Origin: Tridacna crocea | Lineage: Eukaryota > Mollusca > Bivalvia > Cardiida > Cardiidae | Direction: 5' to 3' | Assembly: GCA_943736015.1 (NCBI GenBank) | Contig: OX031064.1 | Location: 34,275,361 to 34,339,360 of the forward strand | DNA length: 64,000 nucleotides | The notes under the pieces: generated by a model | The model's database searches: none | Seen by the model: only the letters and a program-made list of their open reading frames with translations | Told to the model about the DNA's origin: nothing | Program-made: the position numbers and the translations under genes | Shown: one piece after another, positions 33,073 through 43,975 of the stretch | Position numbering within the stretch: position 1 is the stretch's first letter | How the letters are laid out: each line of letters starts with the position of its first letter

Positions 33073-33301
33073 TTAACTCATTACCAAATGCCAAAATTTT
33101 AGGCTTGCCCAAATCAAATGCATTTGCAGACGACAAAATAAAAGTGACTGAAAATTTGAAATTTGTTTTGTGAAGTGTAGAAAACATGGTGGGAAAAGGA
33201 GAAAATGCTGTTTACCAGCATTTTCTCCTTTTCCCAACGTGTTTTCTAAAGGCTTCTTTCTAAGGGTCATCAAAAGTAGGGATTGTGTGGTAATGGGTTA
33301 A
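33073..33301 (-). mobile_element. TTAA hairpin element, type A
   Basis: Full copy; core GCTGTTTACCAGC. Confidence 0.88.
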
Positions 33302-33415
33302 AGAGAGTGGCCATAATCAAGGCCTTTTCAGGACTTTTCTTTTTCATATTCGAGCATTTTTAAGAAAGGGTCTCAAAACTAAGCACTTAAGACTGTGAAA
33401 AATCTGCAAAGGTTC

Positions 33416-33612
33416 CAAGTCTTATTGTCTGCACTTGCAGACGACAAAATAAATGTAACTAAAAAAGTGAACTTTGTGTCAGCTGGGTAGAAAACATTGT
33501 TGGAAAAGGAGAAAATGCTGGTTACCAGCATTTTCTCCTTTTCCCACAATGTTTTCAATACGCTTCTTTCTCAGGGTCGTAAAAACCAGGGATTGTTTGG
33601 TAAAGGGCTAAT
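33416..33612 (-). mobile_element. TTAA hairpin element, type A, left end lost
   Basis: Starts near TTGTCTGCACTTGCAGACGA and ends GTAAAGGGCTAA. Confidence 0.8.
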
Positions 33613-33746
33613 GAATGGAATCAACCTTTTGAAACGATGATATCAATTTGTACTGGTAAATGTTTCAAGGAAACAAACATCAAGTGAGATAAATCAAACT
33701 TGTTAGACCTTGTAAACTTAGGTAGATATGAACCCTAATCACCTAC

Positions 33747-33898
33747 CGGAACACATAGCAATGTTCAATCCAGTCATGCCAATAACATAATCAGGGTATT
33801 CCATAGAAGCAGCTATCACTTTATCCATTACAACCTCTTCTGGGAAACAGCCTGGCTCTGCTGATTGTAGAGTTGGAACAAAGCATGCCTCGTAAATA
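33747..33898 (-). CDS. Exon 17: six-Cys module 5, second half
   Basis: 152 bp, phase 2 to 1. Peptide IYEACFVPTLQSAEPGCFPE, EVVMDKVIAASME, then GLNIAMCS. Spacing C-x11-C; same length as exons 2 and 13. Acceptor TTTTTCTTAG, donor GTAGGT. Confidence 0.85.
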
Positions 33899-34030
33899 CT
33901 AAGAAAAAGTATAAAAGGTATTTATGATAAAAATGATGTTTACATTATTATGATTGTTTACATATGGTGTGCGAATTTGAAGTCATTGCACCAAACATAA
34001 AAACAACTTTGACAAAAAAATCCTGTATCT

Positions 34031-34361
34031 TTAACTCTTTACCAAACAACAAAATTTCAAGCTGGTCCAAAACTGAAAGCATTTGCAGAAAACAAAATAA
34101 AGGTGACTGAGAATTTTAAATTTCTTTTGGGAAGGAAGAAAAATTTGTGGGAAAAGGAAAAAATCACTTGTCAAGACTGAAAACCTTTGCACACAAGTAA
34201 TCAAAAGCGGCTTAATAGGTGTAATTTGTATGTAATTGAGTGGAAAACATTGCGGCTTAATAGGTGTAATTCGTATGTAATTAGGTGGAAAACATTGTGG
34301 GAAAAGGGTAAAATGTTGGTTACCTTTTCCTAAAATGTTTTCAAAAGCCCGCTTTGTTAAC
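34031..34361 (-). mobile_element. TTAA hairpin element with internal ~46 bp duplication
   Basis: CGGCTTAATAGGTGTAATT and GGAAAACATTG blocks occur twice in a row (34210-34305); right end TTAA shared with the next copy. Confidence 0.78.
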
Positions 34362-34648
34362 CCTTTACCAAACAATCCCTGGTTTTTCCGACCCTGAGAT
34401 AGAAGCCTTTTGAATACATTGTGGGAAAAGGAGACACAATCCCAACTTTGGACGATTTGAGAAAGAAGCCTTTAGAAAACATTATGGGAAAAGGAGATAA
34501 TGCTGGTAACCAGCTTTTTCTCCTTTTCCCACAATTTTTTGTACCCTGCTGGAAACAAATTTCAATTTTTGAGTTACGTTTAATTTGTCTTCCACAACTG
34601 CTTTGAATTTGGACCAGTCTCAGTTTCTGATTTTTGGTAAAGACTTAA
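34358..34648 (+). mobile_element. TTAA hairpin element, two heads joined
   Basis: Head one runs to GGGAAAAGGAGA, then a second head resumes at CACAATCCCAAC, giving two head regions and one tail. Confidence 0.78.
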
Positions 34649-34878
34649 TTAACCCATTACCACACAATCCCTACTTTTGATGCCCCAGAGAAAGAAGCCT
34701 TTAGAAAACATTATAGGAAAAGGAGAAAATGCTGGTAACCAGCATTTTCTCCTTTTCCCACAATTTTTTTCTACCCTGCTGGAAACAAATTTCAATTTTT
34801 GAGTCACGTTTAATTTGTCTTCTGCAACTGCTTTGAATTTTGACCTGTCTTAGTTTCTCTTTTTTGGTAAAGACTTAA
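34649..34878 (+). mobile_element. TTAA hairpin element, type A
   Basis: Directly follows the previous copy (TTAATTAA junction), with a near-identical tail (TGGAAACAAATTTCAA, GTAAAGACTTAA). Confidence 0.88.
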
Positions 34879-34965
34879 CAGCAGCAGTCACTTAGCAAAG
34901 TTTTACAATACTTTTATCTTCCAACAGCGATGTTTTTTCAAATGCAAAATAAATATTTTATTTAC

Positions 34966-35107
34966 GCGCAACGCTCATATCCTGTCAATTGATATCCAAG
35001 TTCTTCTTCATAGCTCGTCACACCACTTGAGCAGATAGGTAGCAAATACTCCAGGATTCCAGCATTATCAAGACAGTCATATGGTATCAAAGGCCTGGTT
35101 GTGTATG
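34966..35107 (-). CDS. Exon 16: six-Cys module 5, first half
   Basis: 142 bp, phase 1 to 2. Peptide YTTRPLIPYDCLDNAGILEY, LLPICSSG, then QLTGYERC. Resembles exon 1: both have Cys, GIL/GII-EY, PIC. Acceptor TTTTTTTCAG; donor GTAAAT is slightly weak. Confidence 0.83.
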
Positions 35108-35130
35108 CTGAAAAAAAGATGTCATGTTAC

Positions 35131-35352
35131 TTAACCATATCATCTGACTTTTAATAACCCTGGAGAGGAAGCATTTTGAAAACATTGTTTGAAATGGAGA
35201 AAATGCTGGTAACCAGAATTTTCTTCTTTTCCCACAATTTTACATATCTTTTACAGAGAAATTTAATAATTTGAACCGAATTCTATTTACAACCTACAAA
35301 TGTTTCAAAGGTGGAAAAGTCTAAAAATTTTGCTATTTGGTAAAAAGTATAA
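35131..35352 (+). mobile_element. TTAA hairpin element, diverged
   Basis: TTAACCATATCATCTGACTT head; begins 24 bp from the exon 16 acceptor. Confidence 0.72.
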
Positions 35353-35365
35353 CATCAAAGCCCTA

Positions 35366-35586
35366 TTAACCCTTTACCAAACCCTGATTTTTATAACCTT
35401 GAGATAGAAGCCTTTTGAAAACATTGTGGGAAGAGGAGAAAATGCTAGTAGCATTTTCCCTTCTGTCCACAATGTCTTCTAGCCTGCTCGACACAAATTT
35501 CAATTTCTGAGTTACCTTTATTTTGTTGCCTGCAAGTGCTTTCAATTTGGACAGGTATAAAGTTTTGTTTTCTGGTTAGGAGTTAA
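35366..35586 (+). mobile_element. TTAA hairpin element, shortened palindrome
   Basis: Core reduced to AAAATGCTAGTAGCATTTTC, a new short palindrome. Confidence 0.83.
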
Positions 35587-35643
35587 GTGTCTTGTTATCC
35601 ATATATCACAATGATTTTTTAAAGAAAATAATCACTTGAAAAT

Positions 35644-35873
35644 TTAACTCTTTACCACACAACAAAATTTTGGACTAGTTCAAATTGAAAGCATTTGCAG
35701 ACGACAAAACAAAGCTGACTGAAAAATTGAAAATTGTTCTGGGAAGGGGAGAAAACACTGTGGGAAAAGGAGAAAATGCTGGTTACCAGCATTTTCTCCT
35801 TTTCCTACAGCGTTTTCAAAAGGCTTCTTTCTCAGGGGGCGTCAAAAGTAGGGATTGTGTGGTAATGGGTTAA
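35644..35873 (-). mobile_element. TTAA hairpin element, type A
   Basis: Full copy with a CACTGTGGG left arm and CCTACAGCG right arm. Confidence 0.88.
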
Positions 35874-35889
35874 ATCAGGAAATAATGAG

Positions 35890-36067
35890 TTAACCTGTTA
35901 CTAAATAATCTGACTGAAAGAAAGAAAGTTTTTGAAAACACCGCTGGAAAAGAGGATAATGCTAGTGACAAGCATTTTCTCTTTTTTCCAATGCTTTCTT
36001 CCTGGTCCATGACAAATTACTTTAAGTCATATCGGATTTTGTTGCCTGTAATTATTTTCAATTAGTT
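35890..36067 (+). mobile_element. TTAA hairpin element, tail lost
   Basis: GTTAACCTGTTACTAAATAA head; runs into the next copy at AGTTAA. Confidence 0.68.
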
Positions 36068-36295
36068 AAGCCTTTACCAAACAACAAAACTTTAGACTGG
36101 TACAAATTTGAGGCATTTGCAGATGACAAAATTAATGTGATTCAAAATCTGAAACTTGTTTGGAAAGGGTAGAAAATACTGTGGGAAAAGGAGAAAATGC
36201 TGGTTACCAGTATTTTTTCTTTTCCCACAATGTTTTCAGAAGGCTTTTTCTCACAGGGTCGTGAAAACCCAGGACTGTTTGATAAAAGGGTTAAG
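36064..36295 (-). mobile_element. TTAA hairpin element, type A
   Basis: TTAAGCCTTTACCAAACAAC to GATAAAAGGGTTAA. Confidence 0.85.
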
Positions 36296-36346
36296 TAAAA
36301 AAATTTGTAGTTTAGTAGAGGGTTAAGGGATTGGTTGACTGACTGA

Positions 36347-36628
36347 TTTTCAACATTATTTCAGTTATATCGCGGTGGCCAGTGCACCTATCCATGCTTT
36401 AGTGGGGTTTCTGTTACCAGTACTCTGCACAATATTCTTTCCAAACCACTGGCTGCTTTCCCACATAACCATCATCCAAACAATGATCAGCTGTGAGAGA
36501 GGAATAAATCCTGTCGCAATGACTATCATCAATCTCCAAAAAGAAATTGGCTGAGCCAGGGATTGAACTCATGATGTTCAGGGATTGGATTTGCAATCCA
36601 GGTCCTAACTCACAAGCCATTATTAAGG
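36347..36628 (-). mobile_element. tRNA-derived SINE
   Basis: Close relative of the 6793 copy (CTTTCCAAACCACTGGCTGC, GAGAGAGGAATAAATCCTGT). B-box-like GAGTTCAATCCCTGGCTC on the minus strand. Confidence 0.68.
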
Positions 36629-36785
36629 TTAATTTTAGTCTTATTCTAGCTTTAGAAAGTAACACAACTTCTGATTGGCTGAACTAAATAGTTTAGCCAA
36701 TCAGCAGTTGTGCTACTTTCGAGTTTTCTTGAAATTCTTGAAAATATGACTAAGAACAATCTTAAGAATGATTGGTGAATATGGA
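36629..36785. mobile_element. Foldback MITE (TTCTGATTGGCT family), copy 2
   Basis: AAAGTAACACAACTTCTGAT / AGCCAATCAGCAGTTGTGCT inner arms; ATGATTGGTGAATATGG right end. Confidence 0.75.
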
Positions 36786-36956
36786 TCTCAGAGTTTTGGG
36801 CTTGAATCCAGCTGGCAGGACACTGTACACATAGGGACTGTCCTTGTGCACAGCACTCGAGGGCTCTCTCCGTGTACGAATTGAACCAACGAAAAGATAT
36901 CAACAGGAGGGAAGAAAGGGGCATAGAAATTTCTGGTACAGTGATCACACTTTGCA

Positions 36957-37155
36957 TAACAATGCCCTGCTTTTGAAACCCTGATAAACAAAAGGCTTTT
37001 AAAAACATTGTGGCAAAAATTGAAAATGTTGGTTACCACTATTTTCTCCTTTTTCCCCACATTTTTTTGAGCCTTTCCTACAGAAACCTATTTGTAGTAT
37101 GTAATTGCTTTCATTTTTAAAAAAAGCCCTAAATTTTGTAATCCGATAGAAAGTT
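36957..37155 (+). mobile_element. TTAA hairpin element, diverged
   Basis: ATTGTGGCAAAAATTGAAAA with GTTGGTTACCACTATTTTC core. Confidence 0.65.
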
Positions 37156-37162
37156 ACATGAC

Positions 37163-37965
37163 AGAAAACATTCTGAGACAAGAGGGCCAAGATGGCCTGG
37201 ATTGCTCATCTGAATTCTTGGGAGGACCATAGCCAATTTTTTTTTTGATGGATCAAAATTTCTAGAACAATTTGCAAAAAGGGTCATCCAAAATTTTCTG
37301 TTAAATTATTTCAAAATCTGTCCAGCTGTTTAAGAGAAGAAGAATTTTTAAGAATTTCTTCATGTCCATATAGTGCAAGTGCTCCCCTGCCCCCATCAGA
37401 GCCATGTTTTTTTTGACGAATCACCATTTTGCAAACAATTTTTGAAAAGGATTACCCAAGGAACAGTTCTGTGTAATTATTATTTCAAAATCTGACCAGC
37501 CGTTTCAGGAAAGAAGAATTTTTAAGAATTTCTTCATTTCTGTACAGTGCAAGTAGTCCCCATTCAATGGAGTCATGTTTCTTGACCTATCAAAATTTCG
37601 TGAACACTTTTTGAAAAGGGTCACCCAAGGAACATCTCTGTGAAATTATTTTAAAATCTGACAGGCCGTTTCAGAGTAGAAGAATTTTTGAGAATTTTTT
37701 AGAAAATTCCATTTGGTTGCCATGGCAACCACAGTTTTTTGATGGAATCAAATTCTGTGAGCAATTTTAAAGAGGACCTCCCAATGAACATTCCAGCCAA
37801 GTTTAGGAGGAGTTGGTGTTTAAAGAATTGTTGGCGACGCACAATGGACACAGAGTTATCCTTAAATCTCCCCTTGAGCATGATGTGCTCAGGTGAGCTA
37901 AAAAGGAGAAAGTGCTCTTAACCAGCATTTTGTCCCATTTCCACAATGTTTTCTTTTTTGGGGGT
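37163..37965 (+). mobile_element. Hairpin-element core split by the 37178-37904 element
   Basis: GAAAACATTCTG on the left continues as AAGGAGAAAGTGCTCTTAAC...CCACAATGTTTTC on the right. Confidence 0.65.
37178..37904 (+). mobile_element. ACAAGAG...GTGAGCTAAAA element with three to four ~165 bp units
   Basis: Head ACAAGAGGGCCAAGATGGCC, units marked by AAGAATTTTTAAGAATTTCT, tail TGTGCTCAGGTGAGCTAAAA. Same termini as the 21912 element but a different repeat core. Confidence 0.78.
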
Positions 37966-38017
37966 TGTTAGAACATGTGGTACTCTGTTGAGGGGAAAAT
38001 ATAGTTTTGCCACTCAC

Positions 38018-38226
38018 CAACACACTCATCATATGTGGGTAGATTTATCATATTCAACATATCACTGTCCAACGTATCCTGTGCTGATGATAGGACAACT
38101 TGTACATAAATGTTCATTCCATCTCTCACAGCTTCCAACACACTGCTTTCCTTCTCAAACTCATCAACTTCAAACATACATGGGGAACCTTTGGCCATAA
38201 AGCATGAAACTCCTCTTTCAAACAGG
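38018..38226 (-). CDS. Exon 15: six-Cys module 4, second half
   Basis: 209 bp, the longest exon in view, phase 2 to 1. Peptide LFERGVSCFMAKGSPCMF, a long helix-like stretch (EFEKESSVLEAVRDGMNIYV), then LPTYDECV. Spacing C-x7-C-x51-C. Acceptor CCTTACAG, donor GTGAGTG. Confidence 0.88.
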
Positions 38227-38641
38227 CTGTAAGGATAATAACAACATCAAGTATAAAGGCATCATTTTCCAAGTTTCAATAATAACAGTATAGTTTCGGT
38301 TGTACAAATCTTTGACATAAGACAAGCTTTGAAAGGCAGTGTTTAATCTAAACCATAGGATTTCAGACTTACTTCAGAATCAACATTGTCATACCTTATC
38401 CCCGAAATAAAAATCCAATCTAAAACTTCAACCAAAAAAAACTTAAATCTGTTTATGTCATTATTTCACAAATGTATTATTACTGAAGCATAATGCTGGT
38501 ATCTCATGAGTATTTGAACATCTGGCTCAATGAAAAGTAATCTACGTTGACTGGTTCTAAAATAATAAGTTTTACTAGTCCCAATTTTCATGACAAATGT
38601 TTTATCAACAACCTTTATCACTCAAACATAACAAAGAAGAC
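38227..38641. other. Intron sequence, nothing recognised
   Basis: AT-rich sequence between exon 15 and the next hairpin element; no inverted repeats noticed. Confidence 0.4.
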
Positions 38642-38871
38642 ATAACTCATAACCAAAGCACAATATTTTAGGCTTGTCCAAATCCAAAGCATTTGCAGAC
38701 GACAAAATAAAAGTGACTGAAAATTTGAAATTTGTTTTGTGAAGAGTAGAAAACATTGTGGGGAAAGGAGAAAATGCTGGTTACCTGCATTTTCTCCATT
38801 TCCCACAATGTCTTCAAAAGGTTTCTTTCTCAGGGTCATCAAAAGTAGGGAATGTGTGGTAATGGGTGAAG
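38642..38871 (-). mobile_element. TTAA hairpin element, type A
   Basis: Ends worn (CATAACTCATAACC, GGGTGAAG); core GCTGGTTACCTGC. Confidence 0.85.
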
Positions 38872-38918
38872 TTACAGCATTTTCTGAACCTACTAGCTTC
38901 AAAATCAAGGTTCTACAC

Positions 38919-39136
38919 TTAACCCTTTACCCCACAAGCCTGAGTTTTAAAGACCCTGAAGAAGAATGCTTTTGAAAACATTGTGAGAAAAGAAGAAAAT
39001 GCTGGTAACTTCTCCTTTTCCCACAATGTTTTCTACCCTCACAAAGAAATCATGATTTGAGCTAGATTTATTTTGTTGTCAGCAAATATTTTGAAATTAG
39101 TCTAGTCCAAAATTTTTTCATGTGGTAAAGAGTTGA
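38919..39136 (+). mobile_element. TTAA hairpin element, part of right arm missing
   Basis: GCTGGTAACTTCTCC skips CAGCATTT; tail GTAAAGAGTTGAA. Confidence 0.82.
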
Positions 39137-39139
39137 ATA

Positions 39140-39296
39140 AGACCTAGGCCTTAGTATTCCAAGATTTTCGAAATTTGAAAGTAACACCACTTCTGACTGG
39201 CTGCACCAAATGGTTTAGCCAATCAGAAGTTGTGTTATTTCAAATTGAGAAAATTCTTGAGAATAAGACCAAAAAGGTTGTTATAAATGGTTGGTG
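39140..39296. mobile_element. Foldback MITE (TTCTGATTGGCT family), copy 3
   Basis: AAAGTAACACCACTTCTGAC / GCCAATCAGAAGTTGTGTTA; right end AATGGTTGGTGAAAC. Confidence 0.75.
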
Positions 39297-39320
39297 AAAC
39301 ACACTGAAATCCAATGTGTA

Positions 39321-40455
39321 ACAAGATGTCTGTTTGTAAAACAGTCATGCCCCACTACTGCCACATTGATACAGGAAGTGGCACAGTTCATGAACTGATA
39401 TCAAAATGAGCGTAGGACTGCTGCTTTTTCCAAGTTGACTTCCATGCTTACTTAATAGGCGCATAAAATGTTGGAGTCACAAGTTGAGCTACATATGATG
39501 ATTTTTAAGATAATTCAATTTTTTTCAGCAAATGGTTCAAGTGGCAAACAGTAGAGTGGGCCCTGATTCATATGGTGGTCACTGTGACCTTGAACTTTCG
39601 TGGATTAAGCTTTAAATCGATAGAGATCATTCACACACCAAGAAGTATATTTATGTAGAGAATTTGAAGGACCTTGGTCGATCCTGTGTGTAGTTATCAT
39701 CTGGACAAGGTTTGGCCTATCCATCATTGAGTTGAAGGCCACTGTGACCTTGACCATCCAAGGATTACTCTCATAATTGATAAGGGTAATCTACACTCAA
39801 AGACAAATGTCTATGCCAAATTTGAAGAATCTAGGTCAATTCTGTGTCAACTTATCATCCAGACAAGGTTTGGTCTATATCAACATGTTGGTGGTCACTG
39901 TGACCTTGGCCTTCAACTTAATGACCTCAAAATCAATAGGGATTATCTACACCCTGAGACAAAGGTCTGTGTCAGATTTGAAGAACCTATAGGTCAATTC
40001 TGTGTCTAGTTATCATCCAGACAAGGTTGGTATATATACATGTATCAACATGTTGACGGTCACTGTGACCTTGACCTTTGACTGATTGACCTCAAAATCA
40101 ATAGGGATCATTTGCCATCCAAGATAAATATCTGCCAAATTTGAAGAACCTAAGTCAATTCTGTCTCTAGTTATCATGCAAATAAGGTTTGGTGTATATA
40201 TCAACATGTTGACAGTCTCTGTGACCTTGACCTTTGATAGATTGACCTCAAAATCAATAGGGACCATCTACACTCCGAGATAAAGGTCTATGCTGAATAA
40301 GAAGAACCTAGGTCAATTCTGTGTCTAGTTATCATCCAGACAAGGTAAGGTCTACCGACGGACGGACCGACAGACAGACAGACCGACAGACTGACCACCA
40401 ACCGACAGACATTAGCAAAGCAATATTCCCCCACTTCATTGAAGGAGGGCATAGC
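39321..40455 (+). mobile_element. ACAAGATGTCTG...GAGGGCATAG element with five ~155 bp units
   Basis: Units carry CACTGTGACCTTGACC, GACCTCAAAATCAATAGGGA and TATCATCCAGACAAGGTT from 39590 to 40350, followed by a GACGGACGGACCGACAGACA run and TTCATTGAAGGAGGGCATAG. Confidence 0.8.
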
Positions 40456-40504
40456 AAACATTTATTCTATGAGAAGGAATGAGAAATGGGGAAGAGTTTT
40501 GCAA

Positions 40505-40805
40505 GACAAACTAGAGCTGTCACTGAATGTAAATTAATACCCCCAGCAGCGCTTTGACAGAAAAAGTGTAAAGTTCAAGGGGAGAGTTGAAAGAGTTAGC
40601 ACTTCAAAACTCCGTCTTGCAAATCTTCAATATATGATCAGTATATGTGCAAAGTTTCAATACAATTGAAGTAAAACTGTAGGAGGAGCTCACAACACAA
40701 AATTAACAGTACTTTGTACACAGACGGAGGCACAGACACACACATGCAGGCACGGACACATGGATGGACAGGCTGATTCCAGTACTAGTATACCTCCAAA
40801 ACATC
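40505..40805 (+). mobile_element. Dispersed repeat GAGCTGTCACTGAATG..., full copy
   Basis: Uninterrupted at AAATTAATACCCCC. Includes TTCAAGGGGAGA, CAAATCTTCAATATATGATC and a terminal CCAGTACTAGTATACCTCC. Confidence 0.72.
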
Positions 40806-40867
40806 ATTCATCATTGCTATAAATATTTATGGTACTATGCATTTCAAAACTTGTCAATTATATGGAT

Positions 40868-41120
40868 TGCAACACGCGAAAAGGGTCATTCGGACATTTG
40901 CGTAAAGTGTCGTCTCGGATCAGCGTGTGTACTCCGCACAGGCTAATCCGAAACGACACTTTCCGATTTTATGTGATTTTCTGCTTTACTCAAGTCTACT
41001 GTAGCACAAATTCTAATGTAGTCGTAAAGTGCCGTCTCGGATTAGCCTGCACGGACTGCGCAGGCTAATCCGGGACGACACTTTACGCAAATGTCCGAAT
41101 GCACCTTTTCGCGTGTTGCA
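40868..41120. mobile_element. Terminal-inverted-repeat MITE (GCAACACGCGAAAAGG), copy 1
   Basis: Termini GCAACACGCGAAAAGG and CCTTTTCGCGTGTTGC extend inward through ATTCGGACATTTGCGTAAAG. Two inner hairpins carry GTCGTCTCGGAT / AGGCTAATCCG. About 253 bp. Confidence 0.88.
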
Positions 41121-41126
41121 CTCCAT

Positions 41127-41482
41127 ATATGACTGGCATTTTGGCATTTTGCATCTTTGTAATGCAGTATCCAAAACGAGTTGTTGCTTACTATTTTTGT
41201 GTAAAGATGGCTCAATCATTAGCTAGATGAGGTAGAACAATCTTTTGACATATAGAAAAGTTACCACTATAAACAATTTTCAATCCTGGCCAGCATGTGA
41301 TGACTGTGCTGGCTGACATAGAAAGAGACGTTTTACAGATTCCTTTCACTCTCTTTTCATGGTGCATGGCTATATATAATAAATTACAATTCTAATTGTT
41401 TGAGCCAAACTGATTTTGTTTTCTGCAAATTTTCAACAGTGAAAACCTGAAAATTGTCCTTGTGTACAGTTATATAACATAC
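41127..41482. other. Intron sequence, nothing recognised
   Basis: Includes a GCCAGCATGTGATGACTGTG stretch similar to old dispersed repeats near 31100; no gene. Confidence 0.35.
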
Positions 41483-41654
41483 CTGCACTTTAATGGCACA
41501 CCAGGGCGATCAGCACTTTCTAGAATGTTGACATCTTTATTGTTGGATATTGCCAGTGATGCCAAATTATAAAGAGGAGTGAAACATCGGGATGCGGCAT
41601 CATTCAAGCGGAAGACCATCAGCGTATCAACGTAACAATCACTGAAACCATATT
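41483..41654 (-). CDS. Exon 14: six-Cys module 4, first half
   Basis: 172 bp, phase 1 to 2, the longest first-half exon. Peptide YGFSDCYVDTLMVFRL, AASRCFTPLYNLASLA, then DRPGVPLKC. Acceptor TGTTTCAG, donor GTATGT. Confidence 0.85.
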
Positions 41655-41883
41655 CTGAAACAGACAGTGAGTAAATGCAGCTATGAATCTATCAAAAAGA
41701 AATTCTGCCACTCTGCTTCTCAATCAATCCTGTTTTACTTTACCTTCAAACTGTTCTACCCTTTCCAAGACATCTTTCTTTAGTTGAGCCTTATCTTATA
41801 TGATATCTGCAATAGCTAATTATATGAAAAAAGACTGAAACTTTGTCATGTAAAAAGACTAGGACTTACACCTACTTCATGTT

Positions 41884-42109
41884 ATGTCTTTACTAAACAA
41901 CAAAATTTTAGAATTCTCCACATTGGAAGCACATGCAGACAACAAAATAAATGTGATTCCAAAATTGAAACTTGACTTTAGAAGGGTCGAAAACATTAAG
42001 GGAAAAGGAGAAAATGCTGGTTCCCAGCATTTTCTCCATTTCTCACAATGTCTTTAGAAGGCTTCTTCCTCTGGGTTGTAAAAACCAGGGATTGTTTGGT
42101 ATTAAAGGG
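41884..42109 (-). mobile_element. TTAA hairpin element, type A
   Basis: Ends worn; arm change TTAAGGG only on the left; core GGTTCCCAGC. Confidence 0.8.
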
Positions 42110-42177
42110 AATTATCAACATCCTGTAGGATACTGAACAAACATCATCTCTTGAAGTTAATTTCAGGTAGTGGTAAC

Positions 42178-42352
42178 AATTTACAAAACGTTCACCTATT
42201 CACCATCCCAAGAAAGATGGCTTTTGAAAATATTCTGGGAAAAGGAGAAAATAATTGTTAATCAGTGTTATCTTCTTTTCCTCCAATGTTTTCAACTCTC
42301 ACACAGATATATCCCATCGTTTCAGCTTTTATGTGATCTGCCAATGCTTTAG
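42178..42352 (+). mobile_element. TTAA hairpin element, degraded
   Basis: AATATTCTGGGAAAAGGAGA and TGATCTGCCAATGCTTTAG; runs into the next copy. Confidence 0.65.
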
Positions 42353-42575
42353 CCTTTACCACATGACAAAATTTTAGACCTGTCCCAATTGAAAGCATTT
42401 GCTGATGACAGTTTCAATGTGGCTCAAATGATTGATTTTTCTCTGAAAGGGAAGAAAACATTGTGAGAAAATGAGAAAATGCTGGTAACCAGCATTTTCT
42501 CCTTTTCCAACAATGTTTTCAAAAGCCTTCACTTTCAGGGGTGTTTAAAGTTGTTATTGTGTGGTAAATGGTTAA
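42350..42575 (-). mobile_element. TTAA hairpin element, type A
   Basis: Internal GGGTGTTTAAAGTTG retains the unfilled TTAA that is the insertion point in the copy at 7727-8180. Confidence 0.85.
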
Positions 42576-42594
42576 AATTTCCACAAATCCAAAC

Positions 42595-42741
42595 TAAACT
42601 CTTTACCAAATAAAAAAACCTTGGATTGGCCTAAAAGAAAAGATTTTTTTTTTTTTAATAGGTTTGAAGACAAAGGAGAAAATGCTAGTTACCAGGATTT
42701 TCTCCTTTCATTAAAAGTCGGGATTGTGTCCTAAACAGTGA
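42595..42741 (-). mobile_element. TTAA hairpin element, short
   Basis: 147 bp with a T run; ends about 16 bp from the donor of exon 13. Confidence 0.72.
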
Positions 42742-42757
42742 AATAATCTAACTTTAC

Positions 42758-42909
42758 CTTCTTCACAAGATACATTTCTTTCTGGTAGAAGTCCATCCCT
42801 GACATAGGGTCTCATCATCATCTCTTTGACTTGATCTGGAGCACACAATTCGTAAGGAAGGCTTCCCTGCAATCCTCTCTGTACACATCCCCTTAGACTT
42901 ATCTCTGTG
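42758..42909 (-). CDS. Exon 13: six-Cys module 3, second half
   Basis: 152 bp, phase 2 to 1. Peptide TEISLRGCVQRGLQGSLPYE, LCAPDQVKEMMM, then LPERNVSCEE. Spacing C-x13-C is the widest of the second-half exons. Donor GTAAAG; a short hairpin element lies about 16 bp past it. Confidence 0.85.
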
Positions 42910-42960
42910 CTATAATTGTAGAGCAAAACAGTTGTCTTACTTGATCTCTTTTTAGCAGTA

Positions 42961-43066
42961 TTAACTCTTCACCAAACAGCAAAATTTTACACTCTTCCAA
43001 ATTGAAAGCTGCTGCAGATGACAATTTCAGGGATGCTGAATCTCTGGATTGTGTGGTAAAGGGTTA
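42961..43066 (-). mobile_element. TTAA hairpin element without palindrome
   Basis: 106 bp: TTAACTCTTCACCAAACAGC directly to GGATTGTGTGGTAAAGGGTT. Confidence 0.75.
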
Positions 43067-43072
43067 AAGTTC

Positions 43073-43199
43073 TATCAAACTAACCTGTCTTCATTGTACC
43101 TGAGAAAAAATACTTTTGTAAACATTGCTGGTAAAGGAGAAGATATCAGTAACTGACAATTCTGACAAGTTTGAAATTTTGTCATTTGGTTAAGGGTTA
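43073..43199 (+). mobile_element. TTAA hairpin element, short and diverged
   Basis: AAACATTGCTGGTAAAGGAG and GTCATTTGGTTAAGGGTTAA. Confidence 0.6.
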
Positions 43200-43499
43200 A
43201 CTTTTGTCTATAACCATGAGAACAGATATGAAATCATTGTACTTGAATATGATCCAACATACTGGACATGTGTTGTTGATCATGTGACATTCAAACAAAG
43301 ACTTTCCAAGTTTTGATATAAAATCTTAAAATGTTTTTATAGGGTAGGTATCCCTTTATGGAAATATCATTAGTATTTTTTCTTATGACTGTATTCTTAT
43401 AAGCCATTGCCTTTACTTTCAGATTCAGTGACTAAAAAGAATTCTGAAGTTTTAGTATATTTTGAAAATAAATAACCACTCATTTGCCAGAACATAACA
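43200..43499. other. Intron sequence, nothing recognised
   Basis: AT-rich, no inverted repeats or exons seen. Confidence 0.35.
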
Positions 43500-43670
43500 C
43501 AACCCTTCAGGTGTATAAAAAGGAAACAATTCTAGTTACCAGTATTTTCAACATTTTCCCACAACATTTTTAATATTTCAGAGATAGCTTCCATGAAATT
43601 ACCACATTAATCATTTCACCTGCAAAGGCTTTCAATTTGGACCTACAAATATTTTGTAGAGGGGTAAAAA
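43500..43670 (+). mobile_element. TTAA hairpin element, old remnant
   Basis: TCTAGTTACCAGTATTTTCA and ACCTGCAAAGGCTTTCAATT. Confidence 0.6.
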
Positions 43671-43792
43671 CTTATTTAGAAAATTGGGTAGACCTGTATA
43701 TAAACTCACAATCCTGTGAACTACCACTGAGAAACAGTCATGAAATACATGTAAAACTACTGTATCTGCAAAAATCAATATGCATTCCATAC

Positions 43793-43940
43793 CTGCATTT
43801 TTCTTTTGGAGTAAGTGTATCCATTTTGAAATCAATGCATCCAGTCTCCAAGATTGCTCTGGTAACATTTTCATTGACACAAAGTTCGGGCAAAGTATTT
43901 GGTAGCGCATCAATAAAATCATCAATTCTGTCACCAGTTC
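43793..43940 (-). CDS. Exon 12: six-Cys module 3, first half
   Basis: 148 bp, phase 1 to 2. Peptide TGDRIDDFIDALPNTLPELC, then NENVTRAILETGC and PKEKC. Three cysteines, with an extended acidic N-terminal segment before the first. Acceptor TTTAAAAG, donor GTATGG. Confidence 0.85.
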
Positions 43941-43975
43941 CTTTTAAAAAAACATGAACATTCAAAGCTTGACCA

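Noticed and set aside
43637-43957. Plus-strand 106-residue frame
   Set aside because: Antisense shadow of exon 12, which has correct splice sites, phase and three cysteines on the minus strand.
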